Assembly: GCF_900110575.1 (NCBI RefSeq)
Contig: NZ_FOEF01000002.1
Span: 434,001 to 498,000 of the forward strand
Direction of reading: 5' to 3'
DNA length: 64,000 nucleotides
Origin: Amycolatopsis saalfeldensis
GTDB taxonomy: Bacteria > Actinomycetota > Actinomycetes > Mycobacteriales > Pseudonocardiaceae
Shown here: positions 43,096-51,588 of the stretch, one piece after another
Layout: each line of letters opens with the position of its first letter
Position numbering within the stretch: position 1 is the stretch's first letter
Made by a program: the position numbers and the translations under genes
The notes under the pieces: model-generated
The model's database searches: none
What the model was told of the DNA's origin: nothing
What the model saw: the letters and a program-made list of their open reading frames with translations, nothing else

Positions 43096-44006
43096 GAGTG
43101 TTGTCCTTTGAGCCTCGGGTTCAGCACCGTCTCCAGCCCGCGGCCGACCAGGGTGAAGAACAGGACGACGAGCACGATCGCGATACCCGGCGGGAGCAGG
43201 TTCCACCAGGCGCCTCGGCTGACGGCGCCGTTGTTGAGCGCGGTCTCGAGCATGGCGCCCCAGGAGATGGAGGTGGGGTCGCCGACGCCGAGGAACGACA
43301 GGGTCGCGTCCGCGATGATCGAGTTGCCGACCACCAGGGTGGTGTTGGCGAGCACGAGCGGCATCACGCCGGGCAGCACGTGTTTGCCGACCACGTGCAG
43401 GTGGCCGCCGCCGAGCGCGCGGGAGCGCTCGATGTACGGGCGGCTCTCGATGGTGAGGGTCTGGGCGCGCACCAGCCGGGCGGTGCTGGGCCAGGCGGTG
43501 AGGCCGATGGCGACGATGATCGTCCACACGCCCTGGGGCAGCACCGCGGACAGCGCGATGGCGAGCACCAGTGACGGGAGCACGAGGAAGAAGTCGGTGA
43601 AGCGCAGCAGGACGGTGGAGACCCAGCCGCCGAAGTGCGCGGCGGTGACGCCGATGACGGTGCCGATCAGCACGCTGAGCACGGTGGCGGAGAACCCGAC
43701 GAGCAGCGAGATCCTGGTGCCCCACAACGTCATCAGCAGCACCGAGCGGCCGTCGATGTCGGTGCCGAGCCAGAACTGCCCGTCCGGCGGGCTGAGCGGG
43801 TGGCCGGTGGCCTTGGTGACGTCGAGGCCGTCGGAGTCGCTGATCACCGGCAGCAGCAAGGCGAGCAGGACGGTGAGCGCCAAGAGGCACAGCCCGGTGA
43901 GCGCGGCCTTCTGCGTGGCGAACTCGTGCCAGGTGCGGGCGATGCCGGCGCGGCGGCGGCGCCACGCGATGGCGCGGGCGCTCTCGGCGGGTGCTGGCGC
44001 GGTCAT
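43092..44006 (-). CDS. dipeptide ABC transporter permease (DppC type)
   Basis: A 304-aa permease with about six membrane segments, an N-terminal OppC_N-like segment, and the LGTDIDGRSVLLMTLWGTRI block. The ATPase-contact EAA loop is ERSRALGGGHLHVVGKHVLP. The ATG overlaps the DppB-type stop by ATGA, indicating coupled translation of the two pore subunits. Confidence 0.95.
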   Translation of the reverse strand: MTAPAPAESARAIAWRRRRAGIARTWHEFATQKAALTGLCLLALTVLLALLLPVISDSDGLDVTKATGHPLSPPDGQFWLGTDIDGRSVLLMTLWGTRISLLVGFSATVLSVLIGTVIGVTAAHFGGWVSTVLLRFTDFFLVLPSLVLAIALSAVLPQGVWTIIVAIGLTAWPSTARLVRAQTLTIESRPYIERSRALGGGHLHVVGKHVLPGVMPLVLANTTLVVGNSIIADATLSFLGVGDPTSISWGAMLETALNNGAVSRGAWWNLLPPGIAIVLVVLFFTLVGRGLETVLNPRLKGQHS

Positions 44007-45031
44007 GCGGTACGCACCCTCGGGTCGAGCACGCGGTAGAGCAGTTCCGCGAGCATGTTCATCAGGACGACGGCGCCGGCGAGGACGACGAAAACCCCTT
44101 GCAGCACCGGCAGATCGGGGCCGTGGAGGGCGTCGTAGGTCAGCTGCCCGAGGCCGGGCCAGCTGAACACGGCCTCGACCGTGACGGCGCCGGAGACGAC
44201 CATGCCGAACTGCATGAACACCAGGGTCACGGTGGGCAGCAGCGCGTTCGGCACGGCGTGGTGGCGGCGGACCAGGTCCTCCCGCAGGCCCTTGGCGCGG
44301 GCGGTGGTGAGGTAGTCGGAGTTCATCTCCCCCAGCAGCGAGGACCGCATCACCAGCATGTACTGGGCGTAGAACACCGCGAGCAGCGTGACGCACGGCA
44401 GGACCAGGTGGTGCAGGACGTCGAGGCCCTGGGCGAAGAAGCCGGGCCCGGCGTCCGGGGAGTGCATGCCGCGGCTGGGGAACACCCCGTTGGTGACGAC
44501 CAGCAGCAGCAGGCCGAGCCAGAACTGCGGGACCGACCACAGGGTGAGCGCGATGCCGGTCTGGGCGCGGTCGAAGAAGCTGTCGCGCTTCCACGCGGCG
44601 CGGATGCCGAGCCACAGGCCGAGCGCGACGGCCAGCACGGTCGCGCTGCCGACGAGCAGCACGGTGGGCCAGAGCCGTTCGCCGATCATGTCGAGCACCG
44701 GGCGGCGCTCGATGTAGGAGGTGCCGAAGTCGCCGCGGAACAGGCCGGCGAAGTAGTTGCCGAACTGGGCGAGCACGGGCTTGTCGATGCCGAGCTGCTG
44801 GCGTAGTTCGGCGATCTGGCCGGGGTCGGTTGGCCGTTCGCGGACCATGAACGCCACGGGGTCGCCCGGCAGCAGCCGGAACAGGAAGAACCCGAGCACG
44901 ATCACCAGCACGATGCTGGCGGCCGCTTCGGCGACCTTGGTGAGGACGAACCGGAGGGTGCCGGTCCCGCCCCGGCGCTCGTCGGGGTCGACGAGCGCCG
45001 AGGCCTGGCCGGAGGTGAATGCCTGGGACAA
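44003..45031 (-). CDS. dipeptide ABC transporter permease (DppB type)
   Basis: A 342-aa permease. It has the DppB N-terminal pattern (FFLFRLLPGDPVAFM, RQQLGIDKPVLAQFGNYFAG), then SYIERRPVLDMIGERLWPT, the EAA-type loop TTARAKGLREDLVRRHHAVP and GAVTVEAVFSWPGLGQL. Its stop overlaps the DppC-type start. It lies six bases after the binding-protein gene. Confidence 0.95.
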   Translation of the reverse strand: MSQAFTSGQASALVDPDERRGGTGTLRFVLTKVAEAAASIVLVIVLGFFLFRLLPGDPVAFMVRERPTDPGQIAELRQQLGIDKPVLAQFGNYFAGLFRGDFGTSYIERRPVLDMIGERLWPTVLLVGSATVLAVALGLWLGIRAAWKRDSFFDRAQTGIALTLWSVPQFWLGLLLLVVTNGVFPSRGMHSPDAGPGFFAQGLDVLHHLVLPCVTLLAVFYAQYMLVMRSSLLGEMNSDYLTTARAKGLREDLVRRHHAVPNALLPTVTLVFMQFGMVVSGAVTVEAVFSWPGLGQLTYDALHGPDLPVLQGVFVVLAGAVVLMNMLAELLYRVLDPRVRTA

Positions 45032-45037
45032 GAGGTG

Positions 45038-46882
45038 CTACTCCCGGTCGTCCGCGGACTTGCCGCGGCGGCCGATCAGCACGCCGCCGCCGACGAGCAC
45101 GATCACCACGACGACGCCGATCACGATCCACAGCACGGTGTTCGAGCCGCCGCTGTCGGCCGCGGCCTCGGCACCGGCCGGGACGGCGCCGTAGACGCCC
45201 CAGTAGCCGGTCTGCTCGAGGATCGCGCCGTCGGGCTGGGGCTGCTTGGTGAAGCTGGAGAACTTGTCGGAGCGGTAGGCCTCGAGCGAGTTGTCGTAGT
45301 CGAGGACGACGTTCACGGCCTGGCTGTAGAGCCGCGCCTGGGCCTGCTTGACGTAGCCGGCGCGGGTGGCCGGGTCGGTGGTGGTCAGCTGCTGGGCGTA
45401 GAGGGCGTCGTACTGCTGGTCGCAGAAGAACGTGTCGGTGGTGGCGCCCTTGCCCTCGGCGTTCGGGCGGCCGGCGCAGGTGTGCAGGGCCAGCGCGTAG
45501 TCCGGGTCCGGGTTGGTGGCGTAGCCGGAGATGGCGAGGTCGTAGTTGCCCGCGTTGGTGCGGTCGTTCAGCTCCTCGTCGGAGACCAGCTCCTGCTTGA
45601 CCGAGATGCCGATGTCGTGCAGCCAGCCGCTGACGTACTGGGCGGTGCGCTGGTCGAACGGCCGGTTCGCGTGGCCGGTGAGGCGCAGCTCGAGGCGTGC
45701 GCCGCCGGGGGCGACGCGGACGCCGTCCTTGCCCTTGACGTAGCCGGCCTGGTCGAGCGCGGTGTTGGCGGCGGCGATGTCGAACTTCGTCGCCTCGCCG
45801 GCCGGCGGGTCCCAGTGGTAGGTGGAGTAGATCGGCGGGATGACGCCGCCGCCGAGCTGGCCGTAGCCGCCCATCACCTTGTCCACGATGGTCTTCGGGT
45901 CGATGGCCTGGACGATCGCCTTGCGCAGCCGGATGTCCTTCAGCGCCGGGTTGCCGTTGCCGATCGGCTTGTTCTCGTTGTTCTCGACGCCGAAGTTGAG
46001 GTTGATCTCGTTGTAGCGGCGGCCGGGCGCCTTGTTGGTGGCGATGTTCGGCTGGCCCTGCAGAGCGTCGAACTGGGTCGGGGTGAGCCGGTTGATCACG
46101 TCGACCTCACCCTGCTTGAGGGCGTTCACCGCGGACTCGACGTCCTTGAAGATCAGCAGCTGCAGCTCGTCGACCTTCGGCGCGCCGCGCCAGTAGTCCT
46201 TGTTGGCCTTGAACTTCAGGTACTCGTTCTGCTTGTACTCGGTGAGCTGGTAGGGCCCGTCGCTGACGCCGACCACCGACAGGTCGTCGGTCTTCGGGTC
46301 GTTCAGGTCCTTGATCGGCGCCCACACGTGCTCGGGCACGATCGGCACGTCGAGCAGGGCCATGCTGGACTGCACGGCCTTGGTCTTGATCACCAGCGTG
46401 CTGTCGTCGGGCGCGGTCACGGTCTGGAAGTTGGCGACGTAGTTGCCGTTCGCGGTGCGCGCGGTCTCGTCGGTGAGCATCCGGTTGAACGTGAACGCCG
46501 CGTCCTTCGCGGTGACCGGCTGCCCGTCGGTCCACTTGGCGTTCTGGCGGATCTTGAACGTCCAGGTCAGCTTGTCCGGCGAGGTCGTCCACGATTCGGC
46601 CAGCGCGGGCGAGGCCTCGGCCTTGTCGGCGGACGGGATGGTGAGGAACTCGTAGATGAACCGGCCGACCTGGGTGGACGCCGCGAGTGACGCGGTGAAC
46701 GGGTTCAGGTGGTCGATCCCGGTGGTCAGCGCGACCCGCAGCACCTTCGGCTGCGCGGGCTGCTGCTGGTGCGCCGGCTGCTGCGCGGCGGCGGTGCCCG
46801 CCAGCGGCAGCATCACCAGTGTCCCCGCCGTCAAAACCGCGATCACGCGGCTCACCCCGGATTGAACGTGCTTGATCCGCAC
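45038..46882 (-). CDS. peptide-binding protein (SBP_bac_5) with C-terminal membrane anchor
   Basis: A 614-aa solute-binding protein. It has a cleavable Sec signal (VLTAGTLVMLPLAGTAAAQQ) with no lipobox. The SBP_bac_5 body follows (LRVALTTGIDHLNPFTASLA, WTFKIRQNAKWTDGQPVTA, AIDPKTIVDKVMGGYG). At the very C-terminus is a membrane span (NTVLWIVIGVVVVIVLVGGG) with a basic tail, so it is held to the membrane by the C-terminus instead of lipid. The GTG at 46882 is chosen because the signal peptide follows directly. It is the first gene of the transporter operon, divergent from the D-aminopeptidase gene. Confidence 0.92.
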   Translation of the reverse strand: MRIKHVQSGVSRVIAVLTAGTLVMLPLAGTAAAQQPAHQQQPAQPKVLRVALTTGIDHLNPFTASLAASTQVGRFIYEFLTIPSADKAEASPALAESWTTSPDKLTWTFKIRQNAKWTDGQPVTAKDAAFTFNRMLTDETARTANGNYVANFQTVTAPDDSTLVIKTKAVQSSMALLDVPIVPEHVWAPIKDLNDPKTDDLSVVGVSDGPYQLTEYKQNEYLKFKANKDYWRGAPKVDELQLLIFKDVESAVNALKQGEVDVINRLTPTQFDALQGQPNIATNKAPGRRYNEINLNFGVENNENKPIGNGNPALKDIRLRKAIVQAIDPKTIVDKVMGGYGQLGGGVIPPIYSTYHWDPPAGEATKFDIAAANTALDQAGYVKGKDGVRVAPGGARLELRLTGHANRPFDQRTAQYVSGWLHDIGISVKQELVSDEELNDRTNAGNYDLAISGYATNPDPDYALALHTCAGRPNAEGKGATTDTFFCDQQYDALYAQQLTTTDPATRAGYVKQAQARLYSQAVNVVLDYDNSLEAYRSDKFSSFTKQPQPDGAILEQTGYWGVYGAVPAGAEAAADSGGSNTVLWIVIGVVVVIVLVGGGVLIGRRGKSADDRE

Positions 46883-47059
46883 TTGTAGACCACCCCATCG
46901 TCTAGCCCCGAGCCACCCCAAGGCCGAAAAGTAACCACATACCGACGCAAGCGCGCAATATGTTGCGGCGACGGTGCGTGCTCGATCGTTATGCACCGTG
47001 CGCGGTGACCCTACGTGACCTTCGGAGTGCCGCGACAGGCCGGACGTAGGATGACTAGA

Positions 47060-47896
47060 GTGCCCCGCATGCGGATCATGATCTCGGCGGACATGGAAGG
47101 CGCCACCGGCGTCACCTGGACCGACGACGTCGTGCCGGGCACCGGGCAGTGGCAGCGGTTCCGGCGCCTGTTCACCGGCGACGTCAACGCGGTGCTGGCG
47201 GGGCTGTTCGAGGCCGGCGCGACCGACGTGCTGGTCAACGAGGCGCATTCCTCACAGCGGAATCTGCTGCTGGAGGAGCTGGACCCGCGGGCGCGGATGC
47301 TCACCGGGCGGCACAAGCCGCTGTCGATGATGCAGGGCATCGATTCCGGCGTCGAGGGTGTCGTCTTCCTCGGCTACCACGCGGGCGCGGGGTTCGACGG
47401 CGTGCTGTCGCACACCTATCTGGAGAACCAGATCACCGGGGTGTGGCTCGACGACGTGCCGGCCAGCGAGGGCCGGCTGAACGCGGCGATGGCCGGCGAG
47501 TACGGCGTGCCGGTGCTGCTGGTCAGCGGCGACGACCGGACCTGCGAGGACGCGCGGGACTACTCCCCCGAGGCCGAACTGGTCCAGGTCAAGGAGTGCG
47601 TGAGCCGGTACGCGGCGATCTGCCTGCCGCCGGCCCGCACCGCGGACCTGCTGAAGGCGGGCGCGGCGGAGTCGATGGCGCTGGCGGGCCGGGTGGAGCG
47701 GGCGCCGGGGCGGCACCGGATCGAGGTCGAGTTCGACGCGAGCCATCTGGCGCAGGCGACCGCGGTGATCCCGACGGTGGAGCAGATCGGCACCCGCCGG
47801 ATCGGGTTCGACGCGCCGAGCATGACCGAGGCGATGAAGGCGTTCAAGGTGGTCACGGCCATCGCGGCCGGGGCGGTGCAGGGCATTTATGGCTGA
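47060..47896 (+). CDS. dppA: D-aminopeptidase (M55, DppA type)
   Basis: A 278-aa metallopeptidase that opens with the M55 signature RIMISADMEGATGV (metal-binding Asp and Glu). NEAHSSQRN, GYHAG and SHTY supply the other ligands. It cleaves N-terminal D-amino acids such as D-Ala-D-Ala, so it acts on cell-wall-derived peptides. The GTG at 47060 has AGGA eight bases upstream; an ATG at 47069 is the alternative. It is divergent from the dipeptide transporter and overlaps the M20 peptidase start by eight bases, mirroring dpp operons. Confidence 0.9.
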   Translation: MPRMRIMISADMEGATGVTWTDDVVPGTGQWQRFRRLFTGDVNAVLAGLFEAGATDVLVNEAHSSQRNLLLEELDPRARMLTGRHKPLSMMQGIDSGVEGVVFLGYHAGAGFDGVLSHTYLENQITGVWLDDVPASEGRLNAAMAGEYGVPVLLVSGDDRTCEDARDYSPEAELVQVKECVSRYAAICLPPARTADLLKAGAAESMALAGRVERAPGRHRIEVEFDASHLAQATAVIPTVEQIGTRRIGFDAPSMTEAMKAFKVVTAIAAGAVQGIYG

Positions 47897-49229
47897 CTCC
47901 ACAGTGGACTCCCCGGCCGAGGGCACTGTCGGTGCGGACGTGGTGGCGTTGTGCGCGGACCTGATCCGGTTCGACACGACCAACCGCGGTGGCGGCGACG
48001 CGGAAGGCGAACGGGACGCGGCGGAGTACGTCGCGCAGTTCCTGGAGCGCCAGGGGGTTCCGGCGAAGATCGTGGAATCGGCGCCGGGGCGGGCGAACGT
48101 GCTCGCGCGGATCCCGGGCACCGACCCGTCACTGCCCGGGCTGCTGGTGCAGGGCCATCTGGACGTGGTGCCGGCCGACGCGGCGGACTGGTCGGTGCCG
48201 CCGTTCTCCGGCGAGGTGCGCGACGGGTTCCTCTGGGGCCGCGGCGCGGTGGACATGAAGGACTTCTGCGCGATGGTGCTCACGGCCGTCGCGTCGGGGC
48301 TGCGGCCGCGCCGGGACCTGGTGCTGGCGTTCGTGGCCGACGAGGAGGACAAGGGCGATTTCGGGGCGCACTGGCTGGTCGAGGCGCACCCGGAGTTCTT
48401 CGAGGGCTGCGCCGCGTCGATCAGCGAATCCGGCGGCTACACCTATCACGTGCCGGCCGCCGACGGCCGGACCGTGCGGCTGTACCCGGTCGGGACGGCG
48501 GAGCGCGGCACGGCGCACCTGCGGCTGACCGCGCGCGGGCGGGCCGGGCACGGTTCGCGGCCCAACGACGAGAACGCCGTGACGATGCTCGTCGGCGCGC
48601 TGCAGCGGATCGCCGCGCACCGGTGGCCGGTGCGGCTGACGCCGACGGTGCGGGCGTTCCTGGAACGCACCGGTGAGGCGCTGGGCGTGCCGGTGGACCT
48701 GTCCTCGGGCGAGGCGGTGGACGCGACGGTCGCGCGGCTCGGCCCGGCGGGTTCGCTGGTGGTGCCGACGGTCCGCAACAGCACCACGCCGACGATGCTG
48801 TCCGCCGGCTACAAGGTGAACGTGATCCCGTCGACGGCGACCGCGCAGGTGGACGTGCGGGTGCTGCCGGGCGCGGAGGACGAGCTGTTCGCGGAGCTGG
48901 ACGGGCTGCTCGGCCCCGGGGTGACGCGCGAGTTCGTCGCGCACCAGCCACCGGTGCAGGCGCCGGTGGACTCCCCGTGGTTCGACGCGATGGCGGCCGC
49001 GCTGCGCGCGGAGGACCCGGACGCGGTGGTGGTGCCGTACTGCATGGGCGGCGGAACGGACGCGAAGGCGTTCACGAAGCTGGGCATGGCCTGTTACGGC
49101 TTCGCTCCCCTGTGGCTGCCGCCGGGCTTCCCGTACCGCGCGATGGCGCACGGCGTGGACGAGCGCGTGCCGGTGGAGGGGCTGCGCTTCGGCACGCGGG
49201 TGCTGAAGCGGTTCCTGGAGTCTTGCTGA
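47889..49229 (+). CDS. M20-family zinc peptidase
   Basis: A 446-aa M20/M25/M40 enzyme. Metal-binding residues are in LVQGHLDVVPAD, GRGAVDMKDF and VADEEDKGDF (catalytic Glu). The lid domain begins near GTAHLRLTARGRAGHGSRPN. The C-terminal metal ligand His is in RAMAHGVDERV. Its size fits dipeptidase or acyl-amino-acid hydrolase types. It overlaps the dppA gene by eight bases, suggesting joint degradation of imported peptides. Confidence 0.92.
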   Translation: MADSTVDSPAEGTVGADVVALCADLIRFDTTNRGGGDAEGERDAAEYVAQFLERQGVPAKIVESAPGRANVLARIPGTDPSLPGLLVQGHLDVVPADAADWSVPPFSGEVRDGFLWGRGAVDMKDFCAMVLTAVASGLRPRRDLVLAFVADEEDKGDFGAHWLVEAHPEFFEGCAASISESGGYTYHVPAADGRTVRLYPVGTAERGTAHLRLTARGRAGHGSRPNDENAVTMLVGALQRIAAHRWPVRLTPTVRAFLERTGEALGVPVDLSSGEAVDATVARLGPAGSLVVPTVRNSTTPTMLSAGYKVNVIPSTATAQVDVRVLPGAEDELFAELDGLLGPGVTREFVAHQPPVQAPVDSPWFDAMAAALRAEDPDAVVVPYCMGGGTDAKAFTKLGMACYGFAPLWLPPGFPYRAMAHGVDERVPVEGLRFGTRVLKRFLESC

Positions 49230-49235
49230 GGTCGT

Positions 49236-49577
49236 TCAGGGGCGCCAGGCGCCGGGCAGGTTCCGCGGATGGGTGCGGGTCAGCTCGGCTTCGAGCACGG
49301 TCTGGCGTTGTTCGGCGGCTTCGGCGGCGGGCAGGCCGAGCCGGTCCGCGATCCGCTCCCAGGACCAGCCCTGGCGGCGGGCCTCGGCGATGAACGCCGG
49401 TTCCGACTGGTCCACGACGCGGCGGGCGATCACGATCTCGTGTCCCCATTGGCTGAGCACCTCCGGCGGCACGTCGTGACCCAGCTGGGTGGCCAGCTGC
49501 ATCTTGGTCAGCCGATCGGCACCCCCGGAGGCCAGCTTGGTCCCGCTGAGCCAGCGGTCGACCGGATTTCCCGTCAT
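49236..49577 (-). CDS. small HTH-like protein
   Basis: A 113-aa protein with a possible helix-turn-helix near residues 69-90 (QGWSWERIADRLGLPAAEAA), similar in pattern to the HTH of the transposon's 252-aa protein. No further domain is recognised. The ATG at 49577 follows the methyltransferase stop by one base, so the two are likely co-translated. The target is unknown. Confidence 0.65.
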   Translation of the reverse strand: MTGNPVDRWLSGTKLASGGADRLTKMQLATQLGHDVPPEVLSQWGHEIVIARRVVDQSEPAFIAEARRQGWSWERIADRLGLPAAEAAEQRQTVLEAELTRTHPRNLPGAWRP

Positions 49578-49578
49578 G

Positions 49579-50241
49579 TCAGGCCTCCCGGGTGAACTCG
49601 GCCCACCAGCGGCGGCCGTCGCGGATGCGGTCGAGGGATCGGGCGGCGACACCGTCACGGGCGAAGGACTCGACTTCGGCGCCGTTGAGCGGCCAGGGCG
49701 GGCCGGCCCAGGTGGTCAGGTCGATGCTCTCCTCGGCGACCGCGCTGACGAGAGCGAGGCCGCCGGGGGCGACGAAACCCGAGACCGACCCGATGGCAGT
49801 GCCGCGCACGTTCTTCGGCAACGACTGCACAGTGAGGATTTCGACGACGAGGTCGAACGCGTGGCGCCATTCCGGGGGCGGGTCGAGCAGGTCCGCGGTG
49901 CGGTAGGCGACGCGGGTGTCCGGGAAGCGGTTGAGCACGGCCTTGATCGCGCTGGGCGAGACGTCGAACGCCGCGGTGTCGTAGCCGCTTTCGGCGAGCA
50001 GCTCGGCGTCGTCGCCCATGCCGCAGCCGACCACGAGCGCGCGCTTGCCGTCGCCGGGGTTGTCCCGCGCCCACGCCGCCAGTTCGAGGCACGGCTCCCC
50101 GCGGAACCACGGCAGCACGGCGTCCCCGGCCTCCGCCGCGGCGTACAACGGTTCGAACCACCCGCTGGGATCCCCGGCGGCCAGCGCCGTCTCGGCTCGC
50201 CGGCGGGCTTCGACATCGGGGTCGCTCGGATCTTCGGGCAT
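49579..50241 (-). CDS. SAM-dependent methyltransferase (thiopurine-methyltransferase-like)
   Basis: A 220-aa class I methyltransferase. ALVVGCGMGDDAELLAESGY is the SAM-binding region and AFDVSPSAI the acidic strand 2 end. FDLVVEILTVQSLP is motif II and APGGLALV follows. The N-terminal PWFRGEPCLELAAWA resembles the TPMT/DUF938-like arrangement. It is probably a small-molecule methylase. First gene of a two-gene unit with the HTH-like gene. Confidence 0.85.
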   Translation of the reverse strand: MPEDPSDPDVEARRRAETALAAGDPSGWFEPLYAAAEAGDAVLPWFRGEPCLELAAWARDNPGDGKRALVVGCGMGDDAELLAESGYDTAAFDVSPSAIKAVLNRFPDTRVAYRTADLLDPPPEWRHAFDLVVEILTVQSLPKNVRGTAIGSVSGFVAPGGLALVSAVAEESIDLTTWAGPPWPLNGAEVESFARDGVAARSLDRIRDGRRWWAEFTREA

Positions 50242-50293
50242 TGTTCCCTTATACCGGGGACAGGCGGCGGGCGCCGGGAGTTCGATAGGGCAT

Positions 50294-50701
50294 ATGGAGC
50301 GCCTACCTGACATTCACACCAGCCTGCTGATCCGCACGGACTTCACCGACCAGGACGCGTGGGACGCCGTCCTCGAAGCCGTCCGGACCCCGAGCGAGGA
50401 GGGTTTCCTGGCGAACCTGCACGTGGTCGAGGACCCGGCGTACCGGGACGCGAGCGCCGGGCAGCTGGTCGCGCTGGCCCCGGAGTGGGCGCTGCTCGTG
50501 CTCGCCGACCGGGCCGCGCTCGCGTCGCCGGAGCTGCCGCTGCTGGTCGTGCGAGTGAGCCCCCGGGAGAACGGGCAGCTGCGGGTGATCCCGGCGCAGC
50601 TGTGGTCGGTGGAGAACAACATCTCGCTGGCCAATATGGACTGGGCGGAGTTCACTTCCGCGGCCGGCGCGGACGGCGTCTACCGCGGGTTCGGCGGCTG
50701 A
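50294..50701 (+). CDS. DUF6924-type small protein
   Basis: A 135-aa protein starting RLPDIHTSLLIRTDFTDQDA and containing ALLVLADRAAL and LRVIPAQLWSVENNISLANM, the pattern of the DUF6924 family. It is soluble and its function is unknown. ATG at 50294, with a GATAGGG-type site upstream. It is divergent from the methyltransferase gene. Confidence 0.8.
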   Translation: MERLPDIHTSLLIRTDFTDQDAWDAVLEAVRTPSEEGFLANLHVVEDPAYRDASAGQLVALAPEWALLVLADRAALASPELPLLVVRVSPRENGQLRVIPAQLWSVENNISLANMDWAEFTSAAGADGVYRGFGG

Positions 50702-50779
50702 GCCGCTTCCCGGCCGGGGAGGGGTCCCGGCGGCCGCGGCTAGCCTGCCCGCAAGTCGTCCCCGGGAAGGAGCGGATCA

Positions 50780-51151
50780 GTGGCCGGAAGGCAGCTCAGG
50801 ATCGCGCAGGTGATCATGTTCGCGCAGGCCGTGGCGTCGCTCGGGATCTGGGTCGTGCAGGTGCTGACGATCAGCGACCGCCTCGGCCACGGCCAGGACG
50901 TCGACGGTTCGGTGTGGCTGGTGATCGTGGTCAACCCCCTGATCGCGATCCTCGTCGCGCTCGCCGCGGGGTTGCTGACCCGGCGTTCGTGGGCGCGCGG
51001 GCTCGCCCTGTGCATGGAGACGGTGGGCGCCGTGAGCGCGGTGGTCAGCGTGACGACCGGCTACTACCAGGCCGTGGTCGCGATCCTGCTGGCGATCGGG
51101 GTGATGGTGCTGGTCGCCTCCGGCACCCGGCGTTCCGCGCAGGCCGCGTGA
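50780..51151 (+). CDS. small membrane protein
   Basis: A 123-aa protein with about four hydrophobic segments (about 10-30, 47-66, 72-92, 96-114) and short loops. No family was recognised. GTG start with GAAGGAG upstream. It overlaps the next gene by one base (TGATG). Confidence 0.75.
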   Translation: MAGRQLRIAQVIMFAQAVASLGIWVVQVLTISDRLGHGQDVDGSVWLVIVVNPLIAILVALAAGLLTRRSWARGLALCMETVGAVSAVVSVTTGYYQAVVAILLAIGVMVLVASGTRRSAQAA

Positions 51152-51420
51152 TGAGGACCAGCCCAGTGAAAGGCCTTGCCGTGTCCCGGTTCCGCCTGGC
51201 CGCCCTCGCCGCCGTTGTCGCCCTGGTCGCCACCGGCTGCGCCGGTCCGCCGCCGGAGGTCTGCGACCAGTACGTGTGCGAGACGCCCGGTTACTGGCCG
51301 AGCACCGGCACCCAGATCGAGAACGGCTTCGTGGCCGTCCTGAGCGCCATCGGCGTGGTCCCGGTCGTTCCCCGGAGCGCGAACGGCCCCGCTCGCCGGA
51401 CGACGAAGATCGGCGGGTAG
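51151..51420 (+). CDS. small secreted lipoprotein
   Basis: An 89-aa protein with a signal ending in the lipobox VALVATGCAGPP. The mature part holds three Cys (lipid Cys plus VCDQ and VCET) and a Pro/Gly-rich tail. Its start is coupled to the preceding membrane protein. No family was recognised; the pair may work together. Confidence 0.65.
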   Translation: MRTSPVKGLAVSRFRLAALAAVVALVATGCAGPPPEVCDQYVCETPGYWPSTGTQIENGFVAVLSAIGVVPVVPRSANGPARRTTKIGG

Positions 51421-51588
51421 CGGCCGGGCGCACCAGCCCGGTTACGTCCGGCGTTGTCTGTTTCCGGCCAGGTTGCCGTCCCGGACTTGACATCGATGTC
51501 ACACGCGGGTTTCGCTTGCCGCGCGCCGCCGCCGGGTGTCCGGTGTGCGCGGGCGCGTGAAGACCGTCCCGACAAGCTGGGAGCAACG

